Assembly (NCBI GenBank): GCA_039583875.1
Contig: CM077151.1
Coordinates: 113,664,609-113,728,608, forward strand
Direction of reading: 5' to 3'
DNA length: 64,000 nt
From: Platanthera guangdongensis
Lineage: Eukaryota > Streptophyta > Magnoliopsida > Asparagales > Orchidaceae
A model generated the notes under the pieces. The model had not been told where the DNA came from. It ran no database searches and was given only the letters and a program-made list of their open reading frames with translations. Of the stretch, positions 23,281 to 34,754 are shown piece after piece; positions within the stretch are counted from its first letter, which is position 1, and the number at the start of each line of letters is the position of its first letter. A program made the position numbers and the translations under genes.

Positions 23281-23940
23281 AGGTTGGTTTGACAAGGTTG
23301 TCGAACCAGCCAATCTCGTTTAGTTTATTTCCTTCTTTCATTTGCATACACACACCGATGTGTCATCAGTACATCTTAACTAAAGCATAGTCACTACACT
23401 CATAGTATGATAAGAAGTATACGGGGCATATTATGAAGTATGGGATGCATAATATGTGTTTGTATATGGATCCACCATAGGAGGCAACATGTGACGGTTA
23501 TGTAGTATGGGATGCATAACCATCATCACATTGGTGCCCATTAGCACGTTTTCTTTTATTGTTGCATACGATGTTATGTAGTATGGGATGCATAACATTT
23601 CATGTGTACTCCACTCATGCATGTATTAAGGCTTTTTTTAGAATGCATAGCACTGTACACATAGCATATCATCGCATAAGCACGCGTGTTAGATTAAGGT
23701 TTACATGATGACACAAGTACACACATGATTTTAAATAAGAATAAAGAATCCATGCATTCATGTCATAGGCACAAGAGTCAATAGGATGAGAGGATATCAT
23801 CCTAAGTAGGACATACCATCATTATAAAATCTCAGAGCAAGTTGCAGCATAAGCAAGTATCTTTTAAGTATGGTCTGAACTAGTCGTGTGGCCTAGTTAT
23901 CATCTAGGATTTTGATGAGTTGCCTGTTTGCTTTTTAGAA

Positions 23941-25099
23941 ATGCCACCAAAGCGTGTTGCGACGAGGTCGACTCCACAGTCGGAGGGCGAGTCGTCAGGA
24001 GTGCAAAGTGATGTGATTATTGAGAGTCCGCGTCAGAGCAATGAGGCTCTGTTAAGACAATTAGTTGCGATGCAATCGCAAATTCAGTCTTTGTTGTCTG
24101 TCGCTCCCACGCAGCAACCTTTAGTGCAAGATCCTACCATGGGCCAAGCCGTGCCTGATACACCTGCCCCTCTAGTGCCCCCGGTGATGATACCGCCAGA
24201 GATGAACCTTATATCGCATTTCCAGCGATTAAGACCTCCCACTTATGACGGGAGTGCCGATTTCATGGTTTTGGATGAATGGATTATCACTATGGATGAG
24301 ATGTTTACGTATTTGGTGATTGTTGATGCCCAGAGGGTGATGCTTGCGGCCTACCAGCTAAAAGGCCTAACAAAGACCTAGTGGATTTGAGAGAAGGAAA
24401 GTTTGGCGGAAGGATGTTCTTGGGAGTCCTTCAAGAAGATGCTGCTGAAAACGTTTCTACCCTCGGTCGAGCAGGACCGATTGATGAACAATTTCCTGCA
24501 TTTGAAGTAGAGACAGCTCACTGTAAGCGAATACGAGATTGAGTTTAGCAAACTGAGTAGGTTTGCTCCTGATTTGGTAGCTTCTGAGGAGGGTCGAGTG
24601 AAACATTTCCTGGGAGGACTAAGAAGCGATGTCCAGTAGTTGGCATGCGCTTATAGAGCTGATAGTTATGTTATGGCAGTGGAAGATGCACTGAAAGTGG
24701 AGGCGATTGAAAACGCCAAGAACCGAGGTGCTGCGGCGAGAAAAGATAAGAGGAAAGGTGTTAAGTATAGTAGCTCTAGGGCATCCGGCCCTTCTTCGAA
24801 AAAGAAAAGTGGAGAAATATGTAGCTTCTGTGGTCGACCTGACCATCATTACGAGAGGTGTTTAAAGAGGACCGCTACTCAGAAGCAGCAGCGGGTGCTC
24901 GCCATCTAAGGCGCACCTAAGGGAGATCTGGTGTGCTCATACTATTCAAAGATGGGGCATGATGTGAGTCGTTGCTGGATGAAATAAAGGATTTGCTTTC
25001 GGTGCGGGCAGAAGGGACATCAGAAGTCTTCGTGCCCCCAGGCTCAGTCCGCACTACAGCCTGCCCCGCTTCGAGCTCTGTCGCCGCCACCAAACTAGG
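23941..25099 (+). pseudogene. Tekay-2 gag with three zinc-knuckle remnants
   Basis: The start is taken at MPPKRVATRST (23941), typical of Tekay Gag. The core contains FQRLRPPTYDGSAD and later FLPSVEQDRLMNNF. In-frame stops interrupt it at about 24379, 24509, 24637, 24907 and 24985. Near the C-terminus are CCHC knuckles CSFCGRPDHHYERC and CFRCGQKGHQKSSC, and between them a third (CSYYSKMGHDVSRC) that has lost one Cys. Gag would coat and package the RNA. The stops mean only fragments could be made. Confidence 0.85.
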
Positions 25100-25270
25100 A
25101 CAAAAGGAAAAGGAAAGCTAAATATGGTGACTAAAGAGGATGCTCATACCTCTAACCAGGTGATATCAGGTTAGATTCTAGCTTGACTGTTACTCTCCAT
25201 TGTTTGTTATAGTTTTCATTCGTTTAGTTATATATGCTACGGTTTTAGGGGAGTTTAAGGTGCAGAATAG

Positions 25271-27103
25271 GTGGGCGGTGTCCTTTTCGATTCGGGTGTC
25301 ACCCATTCCTTTGTGGTGCAGAGTTTTGTATATAAACATCGTTTGGACGTGGTTCAGTTAGAGGATTCCTTCAACATCAAACTTCCCTCTGGTGATTCGG
25401 TGATATCTAACCAAGGAGTTCTGAGATGCCCTATTTATCTTGGCAATTTTCTGGCCTTTGCGGATCTGATGATTTTGGATATGGCTGATTTTGATGTGAT
25501 TTTGGGCATGGACTGGCTGTCCAAGTACAATGTGGTCATCCAGTGCAGGGCTAAGCACTTGGATTTCAAGATGGACATTAGCCAACCTATGAGCGTCTAT
25601 AGATTTCAGGACAGGGTTTCCCCTGTCATTTCTACGGTACGTGCTTGTCGTGCTATAGAGTCTGGTTGCGAGGCGTTTTTGGTTTCTATTTCTGCTCTGG
25701 AAACAACTTTTGTTATGCCACGTCTTGAGGATGTCTCGGTGGTGCGAGAGTTTCCAGATGTATTTCCTGATAGTCTTCCAGGACTTTCTCCTGAGAGAGA
25801 GGTGGAGTTTGTGATATACCTCGAGCCAGGTACTCGCCTGATTGCTAAGGCACCATACCGTATGGTTCCGCGCGAGTTGGATGAGTTGCATACTCAGCTC
25901 GATGAGTTGCTGAGGTGTGGTTTTATTAGACCAAGTTCTTCTTCATGGGGTGCTCTGGTTTTGTTCGTCAAGAAGAAAAATGGATCAATGAGGCTATGCA
26001 TCGATTATAGAGAATTGAACAAGGTAACCATTAAGAATAGGTATCCCTTGCCAAGGATCGATGATCTGTTCGATCAATTGCATGGTAGTTCAGTCTTTTC
26101 AAAGATCGACCTTCGTTCAGGCTACCACCAGTATAGAATTCGTGAGGCTGATGTTACATGAACCGTTTTATGTTCGCGGCATGGACATTATGAGTTTTTG
26201 GTGATGTCCTTCGGTTTGACCAATGCACCATCTGCTTTCATGGATTTGATGAATAGGGTGTTTAAGGATTTCTTGAACCGATTTGTTATTGTGTCTATAC
26301 ATGATGTCTTGGTGTATTCCCGTAATGTTGAGGAGGATACTCAGCATTTGCGGTTGTTCTCGTCGACCCTGAGGGAGCATAAGTTGTATGCGAGGTTGAG
26401 CAAGTGTGAATTCTGGCTACCTCAGGTGTCCTTTCTGGGTCATGTGGTAAGCAAGGACGGTATTTCCGTGGACCCGACTAAGATTTCAACAGTAATGGAA
26501 TGGGTGAGACCTTCTACACCTAAGGAGATTCGGAGCTTTTTAGGCCTGACCGACTATTATAGAAGATTCGTGGAAGGATTTTCAGTGTTGTCAGCCCCTC
26601 TAACTAGACTTACCCAGAAGAATATTGCATTCATTTGGAGCGATAAGTGTGAAGACGCCTTCCAAGAGTTGAAGAAGAGGTTGTGTACTGCTCCAGTTTT
26701 AGCCTTGCCTACTGAAGGACTTGAGTACGCTGTGTATGATGATGCATCACACATCGGACTTGGTTGTGTTTTGATGCAAGATGATAAGGTGATCGCATAT
26801 GGATCTAGGCAATTGAAGATTCATGAAAGAAACTATCCTACACATGATTTGGAGTTTGCTGTCGTAATTTATGCATTGAAGCTTTGGTGACACTTATTGT
26901 ATGGTGTGATGTGTAAGATTTGTACGGACCATAAGAGTTTGAAGTACGTCTTCACTCAGAAGGAACTAAATCTGCGCCAGCGTCGGTGGTTGGAATATGT
27001 GGCTGATTATGAAGTGGAAATTCTCTATCATCCGGGAAAGGCTAACGTAGTAGTCGATGCTTCAAGTAGAAAGACCGCCAAAATTTTCAATTTGACTGTA
27101 TAG
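25271..27103 (+). pseudogene. Tekay-2 protease, reverse transcriptase and RNase H
   Basis: Protease: DSGVTHSFV near 25295. [47 protein letters not shown], then a stop at about 26159 and continuation from 26163. The catalytic FIDD box is altered to SIHD (near 26300), replacing the first catalytic Asp by His, so the polymerase should be dead even without the stop. RNase H starts near 26735 (DDASHIGLG) with a TGA at about 26888 in place of the Trp of the KLWRHYLYG motif, and ends with LRQRRWLEY and YHPGKAN. Confidence 0.88.
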
Positions 27104-27106
27104 TCC

Positions 27107-28672
27107 TTGGTGGAGGAATTCCTGTTAATGGACATTGAGGTTGGGGGCAGTACTGTACCGGTTAGTTTAAAAGCGGAAAAGCCCTCTTGGATTTCCCTAA
27201 CTAGAGCACATCAGAAGGATGATCCGGATTTGTTTCACCTCTGGAATAGGACTGTGAAGGGAGAGCTACCTGATTTTTCCTTGGATGAGTTGGATACCTT
27301 GAAGTATCGGGGTAGATTTTGCATCCCTGCCTTTGGAGACATTCGAACTAAGATCTGTGCTGAAGCTCATGGTTCCAGTGTAGCTTACCATCCTGGTTCC
27401 ACTAAGATGTATAAGGATCTAAAGCAAATTATTTGGTGGTTAGGAATGAAGAATGATATCGTGAAGTTTGTGTCTGAGTATTTTACGTGTCAGCGCATTA
27501 AGGCTGACCATAGGAGGCCTGGAGGTAAATTTGACACCGCTCGATATTCCAAGTTGGAAATGGGAGAGTATTTCAATGGATTTCATCACCGGTCTACCAA
27601 GATCTCCCCGTGAGCACGACTCGGTGTGGGTAATAGTCGATAGATTAACTAAGTGTGCTCACTTCGTCCCTTTTAGGATTGGATATTCTATGAAGAAGAT
27701 AGCTGAATTATACCTAAAAGAGGTTATCATATTGCATGGAGTTCCTGTCAGTATCGTGTCGGATCGAGACTCTAGGTTTACGTCTCATTTTTGGAAGAGC
27801 TTGCAGGAGGGGTTGGGTACCGATTTAAGGTATTCCACCGCCTATCATCCGCAGACGAATGGTCAAATAGAGCGTGCTAATCAGATAGCGGAAGATATGG
27901 TCAGGTGTTACATATTGGATCACGGAGGTGCTTGGGATGAGCGTCTTAGACTCATGCAATTTGCTTATAATAATAGTTATCAAGAGAGTCTGCAAATGGC
28001 CCTGTTTGAGGCCTTGTACGGGAGGCATTGTAGGATGCCTTTGTTTTGGGCTGATGTTGGTGAGAGACCATTGTTAGGTCTGGAAGCCCTTGAAGAGATG
28101 AATTGTGTTGTAACTCATATTCGAGAGAAGCTCCGTGTAGCACAAGAGCGTTATGAGAAGTATGTTAATCGACAATATTCGAGAGAAGCTCCGTGTAGCA
28201 CAAGAGTGTTATGAGAAGTATGCTAATCGACGAAGGGTTGATCTGGAGTTTGTTGTTGGTGACGTTATATTTCTGAAAGTTTCTCCGATGTGTGGTGCTA
28301 AAAGGTTTGGAAGGAACCACAAGTTAGACCCCCCGTACATGGGACCTTTTCAGATTCTTGAACGCGTCGGAGTTTCAGCGTATAGGCTGGAGTTGTCTGC
28401 TATCTTCCTTGGTGTCCATGATGTGTTCCATGTAAGCCAGTTACGGAAGTGTGTCCGTAATGATCATCAAGTCCTCGACTCGGTGCCCCAGATTCAGCCC
28501 AACCTTATGTACGTGGAAGAGCATGTCCGTATTTTGGAATCTTAAGATCGAGTGTTGCGAAGGAAGACTATCCCTATGGTCAAAATTCTTTGGAGAAATC
28601 AAGACGTCGAGAGCGCGACGTGGGAATTGGAATCGACAATGAGAGAATCTCATCCGCATCTCTTCCCTTAGT
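27107..28672 (+). pseudogene. Tekay-2 integrase and chromodomain tail
   Basis: Zinc-binding part near 27370-27510 (YHPGSTKMYKDLKQ ... CQRIKADH). The catalytic core follows after a frameshift near 27560, with VWVIVDRLTKCAHF, SIVSDRDSRFTSHFW and YHPQTNGQIERAN supplying the D, D and E positions. A 58-bp tandem duplication (28118-28233) breaks the frame again. The chromodomain tail (LRRKTIPMVKILW, ESATWELE) ends near 28672 with one internal stop. Integrase inserts the cDNA and the tail targets chromatin; this copy is inactive. Confidence 0.87.
28118..28233 (+). repeat. 58-bp tandem duplication in the Tekay-2 pol
   Basis: TATTCGAGAGAAGCTCCG... occurs at 28118-28175 and again at 28176-28233 with a few substitutions. 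The unit is not a multiple of three, so it shifts the frame before the chromodomain tail. Confidence 0.9.
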
Positions 28673-28777
28673 TCAGGTATGACTTAAGTTTTTTTGGAAA
28701 TAATTAGGTTTTGTTTGAGTTTGGTTTTAAGGTTGTGTTAAGTTTCAGGACGAAACTTCTTTTTAGGGGGTGTGACT

Positions 28778-29172
28778 ATAACGCCCCCGATTTTCTGGTG
28801 ATATTATTCGAATCGGTGTTGTCATATTTATGACGTCATGGTGTTACCCTTCTCCATTTTGATGTTGGCGCTGCACCGTTTGTGCGTTTTTGCGTCTGTT
28901 GGGTCTGTTTGATCAGTATTATTTTGTTGGGATTAGAAGCTTTTCCTTGATAAAGGAATGAGTTTTGAGGTTTTGATCTTGTCCAGTTTTATTGCGACCC
29001 AAGTATTTTGGAGCCTTGGTGTGTGTTTGGATCTTTGTGATGATTTCTGCTTACGTGAGCATTTGTTGATATTGTCTCAAGGATGGTGCGTCGGATTCTA
29101 GGGTTGTCTCCCCTGTTAAGTTCTTAGAGTCTGCTTTTATCCCAGAATTTAAGAAAATCCAAAATTTTCAAT
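28778..29172 (+). repeat. Truncated 3' LTR of Tekay-2
   Basis: It begins TATAACGCCCCC (TG altered to TA) after a purine tract (AGGGGGTGTGAC) and matches 19295-19691 almost base for base, including TGACGTCA. It stops at the shared AAATTTTCAA, before the CTCGAG array, TATA and R/U5. Confidence 0.9.
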
Positions 29173-29790
29173 GCCGCTCCGGCCGCACCTGCCCGCTTGG
29201 TCACTTGAACTATGAATCATTTCTATTCAATTATGTGCGGACTGTGAATTGGTATTCGCCCAGTCCGCCAAATTCTCTTGATCTTAGCTTCTATGACCCT
29301 GCGTGGAAAGCAATTAATGCCGCTCCGGCTGCACCTGCCCGCTTGGTCACTTGAGCTATGATTCATTTCTATTCAATTAAGTATGGACTGCGCATTGGTA
29401 TTCGCCCAGTCCGCCCGCTTGATCATATTAGCAGAATAATTTGTTAAGTCGGACTCAATTCTGGTAGTCTTCTTAGCCTGCAGTGTTTGATCAGGCAGGC
29501 CGCCAAAGCTATTTGGGTGATTTGACTTACAGATTTTGTGACCCTGCGAGGAAAGCAATGGGCTACATGCGCACCTGCCCGCTTGGTCACTTAAGTCTGT
29601 AACCCATCTTTTTCAGGCCGCAGGCTTATCTATAATTCTCTCTGAGTCTGCAACACTTATTATCAATGTTCTCTTAAGATTGCAAAGGTTTATTCAGTTT
29701 TGATCAACGATATTGCGGACTACAAATGGAACTCGCCGGAGTCTTCCTTAATGTTCTGTTATTTTGGCAACTTTAATCTCGCCCATGATA
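29173..29790 (+). repeat. Tat-1 3' region with 146-bp repeats
   Basis: GCCGCTCCGG(C/T)(C/T)GCACCTGCCCGC begins at 29173 and again at 29319, a 146-bp spacing, followed by nearly the same text (TATTCGCCCAGTCCGCC). A third, less regular copy of GCACCTGCCCGCTTGG is at 29571. AGTCCGCC words link it to the Tat-1 5' region. Tat elements often carry tandem repeats between pol and the 3' LTR; the 3' LTR itself was not recognised. Confidence 0.6.
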
Positions 29791-29940
29791 TCTTGAATGG
29801 TGCTTAAGTTGTACTATACCATCCATGATAATTTACCGCCAGCCTCGGACTTTTGGATAGTGGTGGGACCATGGGTTTTCCTATACATCGATAAGGTGCC
29901 CTAAGAGCATTGAACGTTTGGCTAGTGATGCAAATGTTTA

Positions 29941-30043
29941 TGATATCTTGAATGGTGCTTAAGTTGTACCTTTGTGATATATTGAATGGTGCTTAAGTTG
30001 TACCTTAGTGATATATTGAATGGTGCTTAAGTTGTACCTTTGT

Positions 30044-30121
<78 letters not shown>
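29941..30121. repeat. 34-bp tandem repeats and AT microsatellite
   Basis: TGATAT(C/A)TTGAATGGTGC repeats at 29941, 29975 and 30009 (a related copy at about 29786), followed by an almost pure (AT)n tract from 30047 to 30121. Confidence 0.9.
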
Positions 30122-30123
<2 letters not shown>

Positions 30124-30634
30124 GTTATGCCTGCAGGGAAGGAATACCGCTGCCCCGGGAATGAGGTATGATCATTATAAATTGGTCAGCTAAAGCTGAC
30201 TGTTGCCTTGTTTGCCACCTTTATGGTGGAATGTCCTTGTGCAGGTGTTGGAGAGCCGAGCGGGAAATAGCGGGTTGCAACCCTCTGATGCTATGCCAGC
30301 CCTCGAAGGCCAAGCGAAATGCTTTTATTTTTTTCATGTGTGGCCGGCCTGCGTGCCGATGTTTGTAAATCACTTTTATGAAGAACAATTGTAAGACCTT
30401 ATGCCCGCCCTTTTTGGTGTATTTTGTATAACATTCCTATGTTGTATATTAGTGGACATTCTTTGTTACTTGAGTTCTAATAACTCATGAAGCTTCCGCT
30501 AGAATGCTCTGATTTAGGATTCGTTTGGTAGTTTTGATATTCACCTGTAACTCCACTGACTGTCCGTGAAATATGGCATGGGGCCCCGGTCAGACCTTCT
30601 GCTATATTCTACGTTGATGGATGGAGGTGTTACA
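30122..30634 (+). repeat. LTR family X, copy 2 (3' part)
   Basis: 30208-30634 matches the two halves of copy 1 and ends at the same GGTGTTACA. It lacks the CACTA insert and so represents the related empty site. Its 5' limit is not resolved; the part before 30208 has no counterpart in the window because copy 1 is cut by the window edge. Confidence 0.6.
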
Positions 30635-31042
30635 CAAATATCCACGGGCTGTAAATATCGATAATAGGTCTGTAAATATCAGCGCCCTTATAATACCTCC
30701 ACAAGCAAAAAAATGATAGTTAATTGTGAAACATACCAATGTTACAACCACAACTGCCACTCCAAAGGAGTACATCACAGACAAAAACAAATACTATTTT
30801 GGAGGAAAGTAACAAATGTAAATTGTTAACCAATGACCACATAAAGTGACATAACCTTAACATCCATATCACGGATTATAGGATTTTAGAGATCAGCCAT
30901 AGATTTCATTAGGAAATACAAAAATAGGAATTTTTAAACCCACAAAACTTGAAACTTGTATATATATATGATTAGAAAATGCATATTACAGTAGAAACCA
31001 AATATATGTTACATGTCACAATACAACTATACTTACCATAAT
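30635..31042. other. Flank downstream of the hAT pseudogene
   Basis: AT-rich sequence between LTR X copy 2 and the hAT stop codon. It would hold the hAT 3' untranslated region and terminus, but no terminal inverted repeat could be identified. No gene seen. Confidence 0.4.
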
Positions 31043-32378
31043 TTATGTAAAATCTTCAGTGATTTCAACATCTTCATCACACACATCAATTTGTATTTCT
31101 TCGCCCAACTCTAAAAAAATTTAAAATATTATAATAAAGATCAATCTACAAATTTAATAGAGAAGTAAAAATGATTACAAATCAAATATAAAAAACTACC
31201 TTTATCAAGCTCTTCATATTTGTACATATCAAAAATCATCTCTTCTATCTCATTGAGGTCTGACTTGCAACACAATCAATATTGTGAACAAATTGGAGTT
31301 TCAACCATCTTAGGTGCTAATGAACTCCTAAAAGGAACACGAATGCATCCCCCAGTATTGAAAAATGATTTTGAGGTGACGGTAGAAATTGGAATAGCTA
31401 AAACATATCTTGCCACTTGGGATAATATTGAAATCTGGAAGAATTCAATTTTCACTAATTTAAAAAATAAAAAATGGCTTGCAACTTCGATGTATCTTCC
31501 TTTATGTACATTGTAATCTCAAATGCACAAATAGTTGATTCATAATTCTCATAATCATATCTGAACAATTTCTTTTGATAAGCAACAAAACTAAATTCCA
31601 CATCAACTTGATGTATACATGTTCCATAACTTGAAGCCTAGCTAGAAATACGTTTAGTTGATGTCACACTTACATTTGTGTCATATTGATTGTACAATCG
31701 AATCAATGTGTTTTCAGTCAACTCAACCATTCTCCTTGCTCTTGCTACATCATATATTGCTTTGAAACACTTGCCAAGTCATTTTAACTTGCATTGTAGA
31801 TCTAAAACAAAAACAACATATAGTAGAACATTACTTTTATCTAAACTCACCCAATACTTATCTAGTTTTTTCTTCATTCGATATGCAACCATGCTCATAA
31901 CAAGATCTTCACTTTGCACATGCAATTAATTGTATGTTTCATCGTTAAAATATTTTGAAAAAATAAATGTGACATTGGATACCTTATTTCGGAAACATCC
32001 AAAGTGACTGTATAAAATAACTTTAAAAGCATTATAAATAAACTTGTGTTACTCCAATCTTTTGTCTTCGGCGGGCCATTAACTGTGTGATCGGTATTGT
32101 TAAAATAGCTTCTATGTCAACTTTCATCCTCTAATTTATTGAAAGCTTACTCAGATTTTATTGTTGCCTCTAGCATCAAGTAAGTGGAGTTCCACCTTGT
32201 GTCAATGTCCAATGACAAAAGAGATTGCATAATATCTGAACGTTTACTACACATTTTTTAAATTTCTCTAGTCATTGAGAAGATTCTTTTGCATACTTGA
32301 TAGCTAACCGAATTTTCTCGTTGAACTCATTATATTTAGATAAACCTTCCTTCACAATTAAATTTAGTATATGTGATG
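31043..32378 (-). pseudogene. hAT transposase, C-terminal half (split by Tat-2)
   Basis: Read on the reverse strand from 32378: SHILNLIVKEGL, the conserved stretch after the catalytic region, then AT-rich decayed sequence. The C-terminal hAT dimerisation domain is near 31300-31390 (VLAIPISTVTSKSFFNTGG, PFRSSL), where plant hAT proteins have SESAFSTGG. A following CTQNW-like motif has a stop in place of Trp. A probable short intron (about 31110-31200) precedes the last exon, ending at a TAA at 31043-31045. The protein would cut and paste its element; it is inactive here. Confidence 0.85.
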
Positions 32379-33134
32379 TGTACAACCCCGTGCCCGGCGA
32401 GCAAGGTAGCCAGGAATCAGACAGATCGGGCAGAAGATGGTGGGCGAGCTCGGCAGTGGAGAAGCCGAGCCCGAGCTCGGCATTCGTCGACCAGAGATCC
32501 GCATTCGCCGACCAGAGATCGACATTCGTCGACCAAAGATCAGCCTTCGTCGACCCCGAGCTCGGCATTCGCCGAGCTGGTCCAGGACAACTGATGGCGA
32601 CCAAGGGATGGGCGAGCTCACCGTCCCAGCTCGCGCTCTAACAACGGAGCTCGGCAACAGCAGGCGAGCGGGACCTGCCGGGGTGATCAAGCTCCCCAGC
32701 TCGCCTGGATGTGTGAGGTACTTTTTACTGTTTTTCCCCCGCTAGTCTGCTCATAGCCCTTCAAAACAGCGGAGTTTGGCTGTTGGCAGACCCAGCCAAG
32801 GGTTTTCTGGTAACTTCAGGTCAGTTCTTTTGGTTATTGGCAGTTCAGATTCTAAAAACTATAAATATGACTCAAGGGGTACCTTAGAAGGCATGCTTCT
32901 TGTGCTCTCCTACTCCAGTGTTTAAGTGCTTTTTGAGGGTACCTTAGCTCGGCCTCTGGCTGAGGGGAAGCGCTCTGAGATCTTCCGGGTGTGTGGTGGG
33001 ACCTCTCCGCCGAGCCCTTAGGTCGGTTTTTTCCTTGTCTTCTTTGTTGTTTTGCTTGCAGGAGTGAAGTAGGTGCGAGACCACCCCTTCCCCAAGGGCG
33101 AACTCCACAGGAGACCGAGAAATCGGTTTCAATA
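32379..33134 (+). repeat. 5' LTR of Tat-2
   Basis: It starts TGTACAACCCCGTG and ends TTTCAATA. It includes about four 20-bp units around ATTCGTCGACCAGAGATC (32480-32570), a TATA (CTATAAATAT, 32859-32868) and the TGTGTGGTGGGACCTC block near 32990. The 3' LTR differs by a small deletion in the unit array and scattered substitutions. The next bases (TTTTGGTGCGATGAGC) are a degenerate Tat primer site. Confidence 0.92.
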
Positions 33135-33225
33135 TTTTGGTGCGATGAGCATGGATCGTGGTCAGTACAGAAAAGCTTCAGCGAGTTTGATGATAGGAGG
33201 ACAGGGACCTAACAGGCCGAACTCG

Positions 33226-33249
33226 CCCCCCCCCCCCCCCCCCCCCCCC
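33226..33249 (+). repeat. 24-nt C homopolymer in the Tat-2 leader
   Basis: An uninterrupted run of C immediately upstream of the gag start at 33263. Similar runs occur at 45300-45317 (C) and 46780-46795 (G). Confidence 0.9.
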
Positions 33250-33262
33250 GCCTCTCGCCACA

Positions 33263-34380
33263 GTGGGGATGTTTGAAGATTTCAGGAATGAGGTGCTGAA
33301 CCTCGTCAAGTTCGCACTCGACACGCGGGCCGAGTGCTCAACTCCGGCAGTCCAGATCGCAGTCGCCCCCTCTTTGGGCGAGGACGCCCCCGACAGGCGA
33401 GCTGGGAAGGAAGTGGCCGAGGAAGGCTGGGGGTGCGAGCTCCCTGGGCGCGAGCTCTTCCCCGGCTCGGCAGGTCGAGGCCGGTTCGGCGAGCTGGGCT
33501 CGCGAGATTCGCCAGCTCGCCCAGAAGGGGGAGGCAGCCCCTTCAGCGAGTTGGTCTCTTCAGCTCTAGTTCCAGACGGGTTCAGGGAACCCAAGATGTC
33601 CTACTACACCGGAAAGGGAGACCCGGTCCAGCATGTTCAATGGTTCGAGGATGTAGTCTCCATCCGACAGATGTCGGATGGGTTCAAATGCCGACTCTTC
33701 GCTATCACCCTCAGGGAGAAGGCAAGGGAGTGGTTCCATCAGCTACCAGCCAGCTCCATTTACTGCTTTGAGGACCTGCATCGGGGGTTCATGCTGAGGT
33801 TCACTACCTCGAAGAAGAGAAAGAAGGAGTCAGAGTCCCTGTTCCACATCAAGCAGGGGGTAAATGAGACCCTGGGGAGCTACGTGGACCGGTTCCAGGA
33901 GGAGGTTACTCAGGTCCAGGAGATGTCGGGTCATAGTCTGATGATGGCTTTTACCCTGGGCCTGCAGCAGGGGTTCTTCAGGATGGAGCTGAAGAGAGTT
34001 CCCCCCTCTCCTACGAGGAGCTGATGGAGAGGACGGCAAGAGAAGTTGACGGGGAGGCGTCAAACCAGGATTTTGTGCGGAAGCTGGCCAGGTGGGCCAC
34101 AGAGGAGGAGAAGGAACCGAGAGGAGGAAGAGGACAGGAGGAGAGGAGAGCCCCAGCAGAGGGAGTAGAGGCAGCTCCAGTGGCAGCAGCAGTCGAGGTG
34201 GGGGCGTCAGGAGCTCGACCGTCGACTGGGCTGGAGACCTGAGTGGCAAGGGTAGGGGCCACAAAGGGGATACCACGGAAGGGATCGCTATCAAGGGGGG
34301 CAAGATTAGTTCCACCCCCCGGGCTGGAGGCAGACCCAGAGGCCCCGGCTCCCTGATTAAGAGGAGGCTATGACCATAGC
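33263..34380 (+). pseudogene. Tat-2 gag (frameshifted)
   Basis: The frame 33263-34024 begins MGMFEDFRNEV and includes the Retrotrans_gag core (residues about 110-235): VQHVQWFEDVV, REWFHQLPASSIYCF and SYVDRFQEEVTQVQ. Near 34005 a one-base shift moves the continuation (YEELMERTAREVDGEAS) into another frame, after which the text is Gly/Glu/Arg-rich to about 34370. It gives the particle protein in a working element. Long open frames on the opposite strand here reflect GC-rich codon bias. Confidence 0.82.
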
Positions 34381-34754
34381 CTTGGGGGCGGGGAGGAGAA
34401 TAGTAAGGAGGAGGAGGAGAGAAGTTAGGGTGGAGTTGCCCTATTGCGACTTCCATCAGGAGGAGGGGCACGCCACAGCCACGTGCCCGGAATTCCTTGA
34501 AATGAGAGGAAATAGGGAGCAGCAGCAGTAGTAGGGGCGGCAAGAAGTGAGGATTGAGGAGGTCCTGCCTCGGGCGGAGGAGGACCGTTGCGAAGACCGG
34601 GTGGATGTTGGAACCCGAGGAGGGATCAGAGTGATCCACAGGGGGTGGGGTGGGGGTGGAGGCTTCCCGTAAGGCGAGCCTCCACACCATGTACTGTCGG
34701 AGCGTTGCCTCCACATCCCAGACCCCACCCCTAGAGGAGAGGATCACCTTCTCC

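Larger units (their letters stand above)
19295..29172 (+). mobile_element. Tekay-2, a Ty3/gypsy (Tekay/Del) retrotransposon inserted in Tat-1
   Basis: 5' LTR 19295-23265, primer site at 23268, gag and pol remnants 23941-28672, purine tract at about 28761-28777 and a 395-bp remnant of the 3' LTR (28778-29172). The first 395 bp of the two LTRs align closely, including TGACGTCA near the start. It interrupts the Tat-1 integrase. Many stops and frameshifts make it non-autonomous. The 3' LTR ends abruptly where Tat-1 3' repeats begin. Confidence 0.85.

Noticed and set aside
25358..25891. 177-codon reverse-strand frame
   Set aside because: It overlaps the protease/RT of Tekay-2, whose motifs are on the + strand.
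29607..30634. LTR X copy 2 starting at TGTAACCC (29607)
   Set aside because: The start would match the TGTAAC/GTTACA pattern, but flanking 5-mers do not match and the included repeats look like Tat-1 3' sequence.
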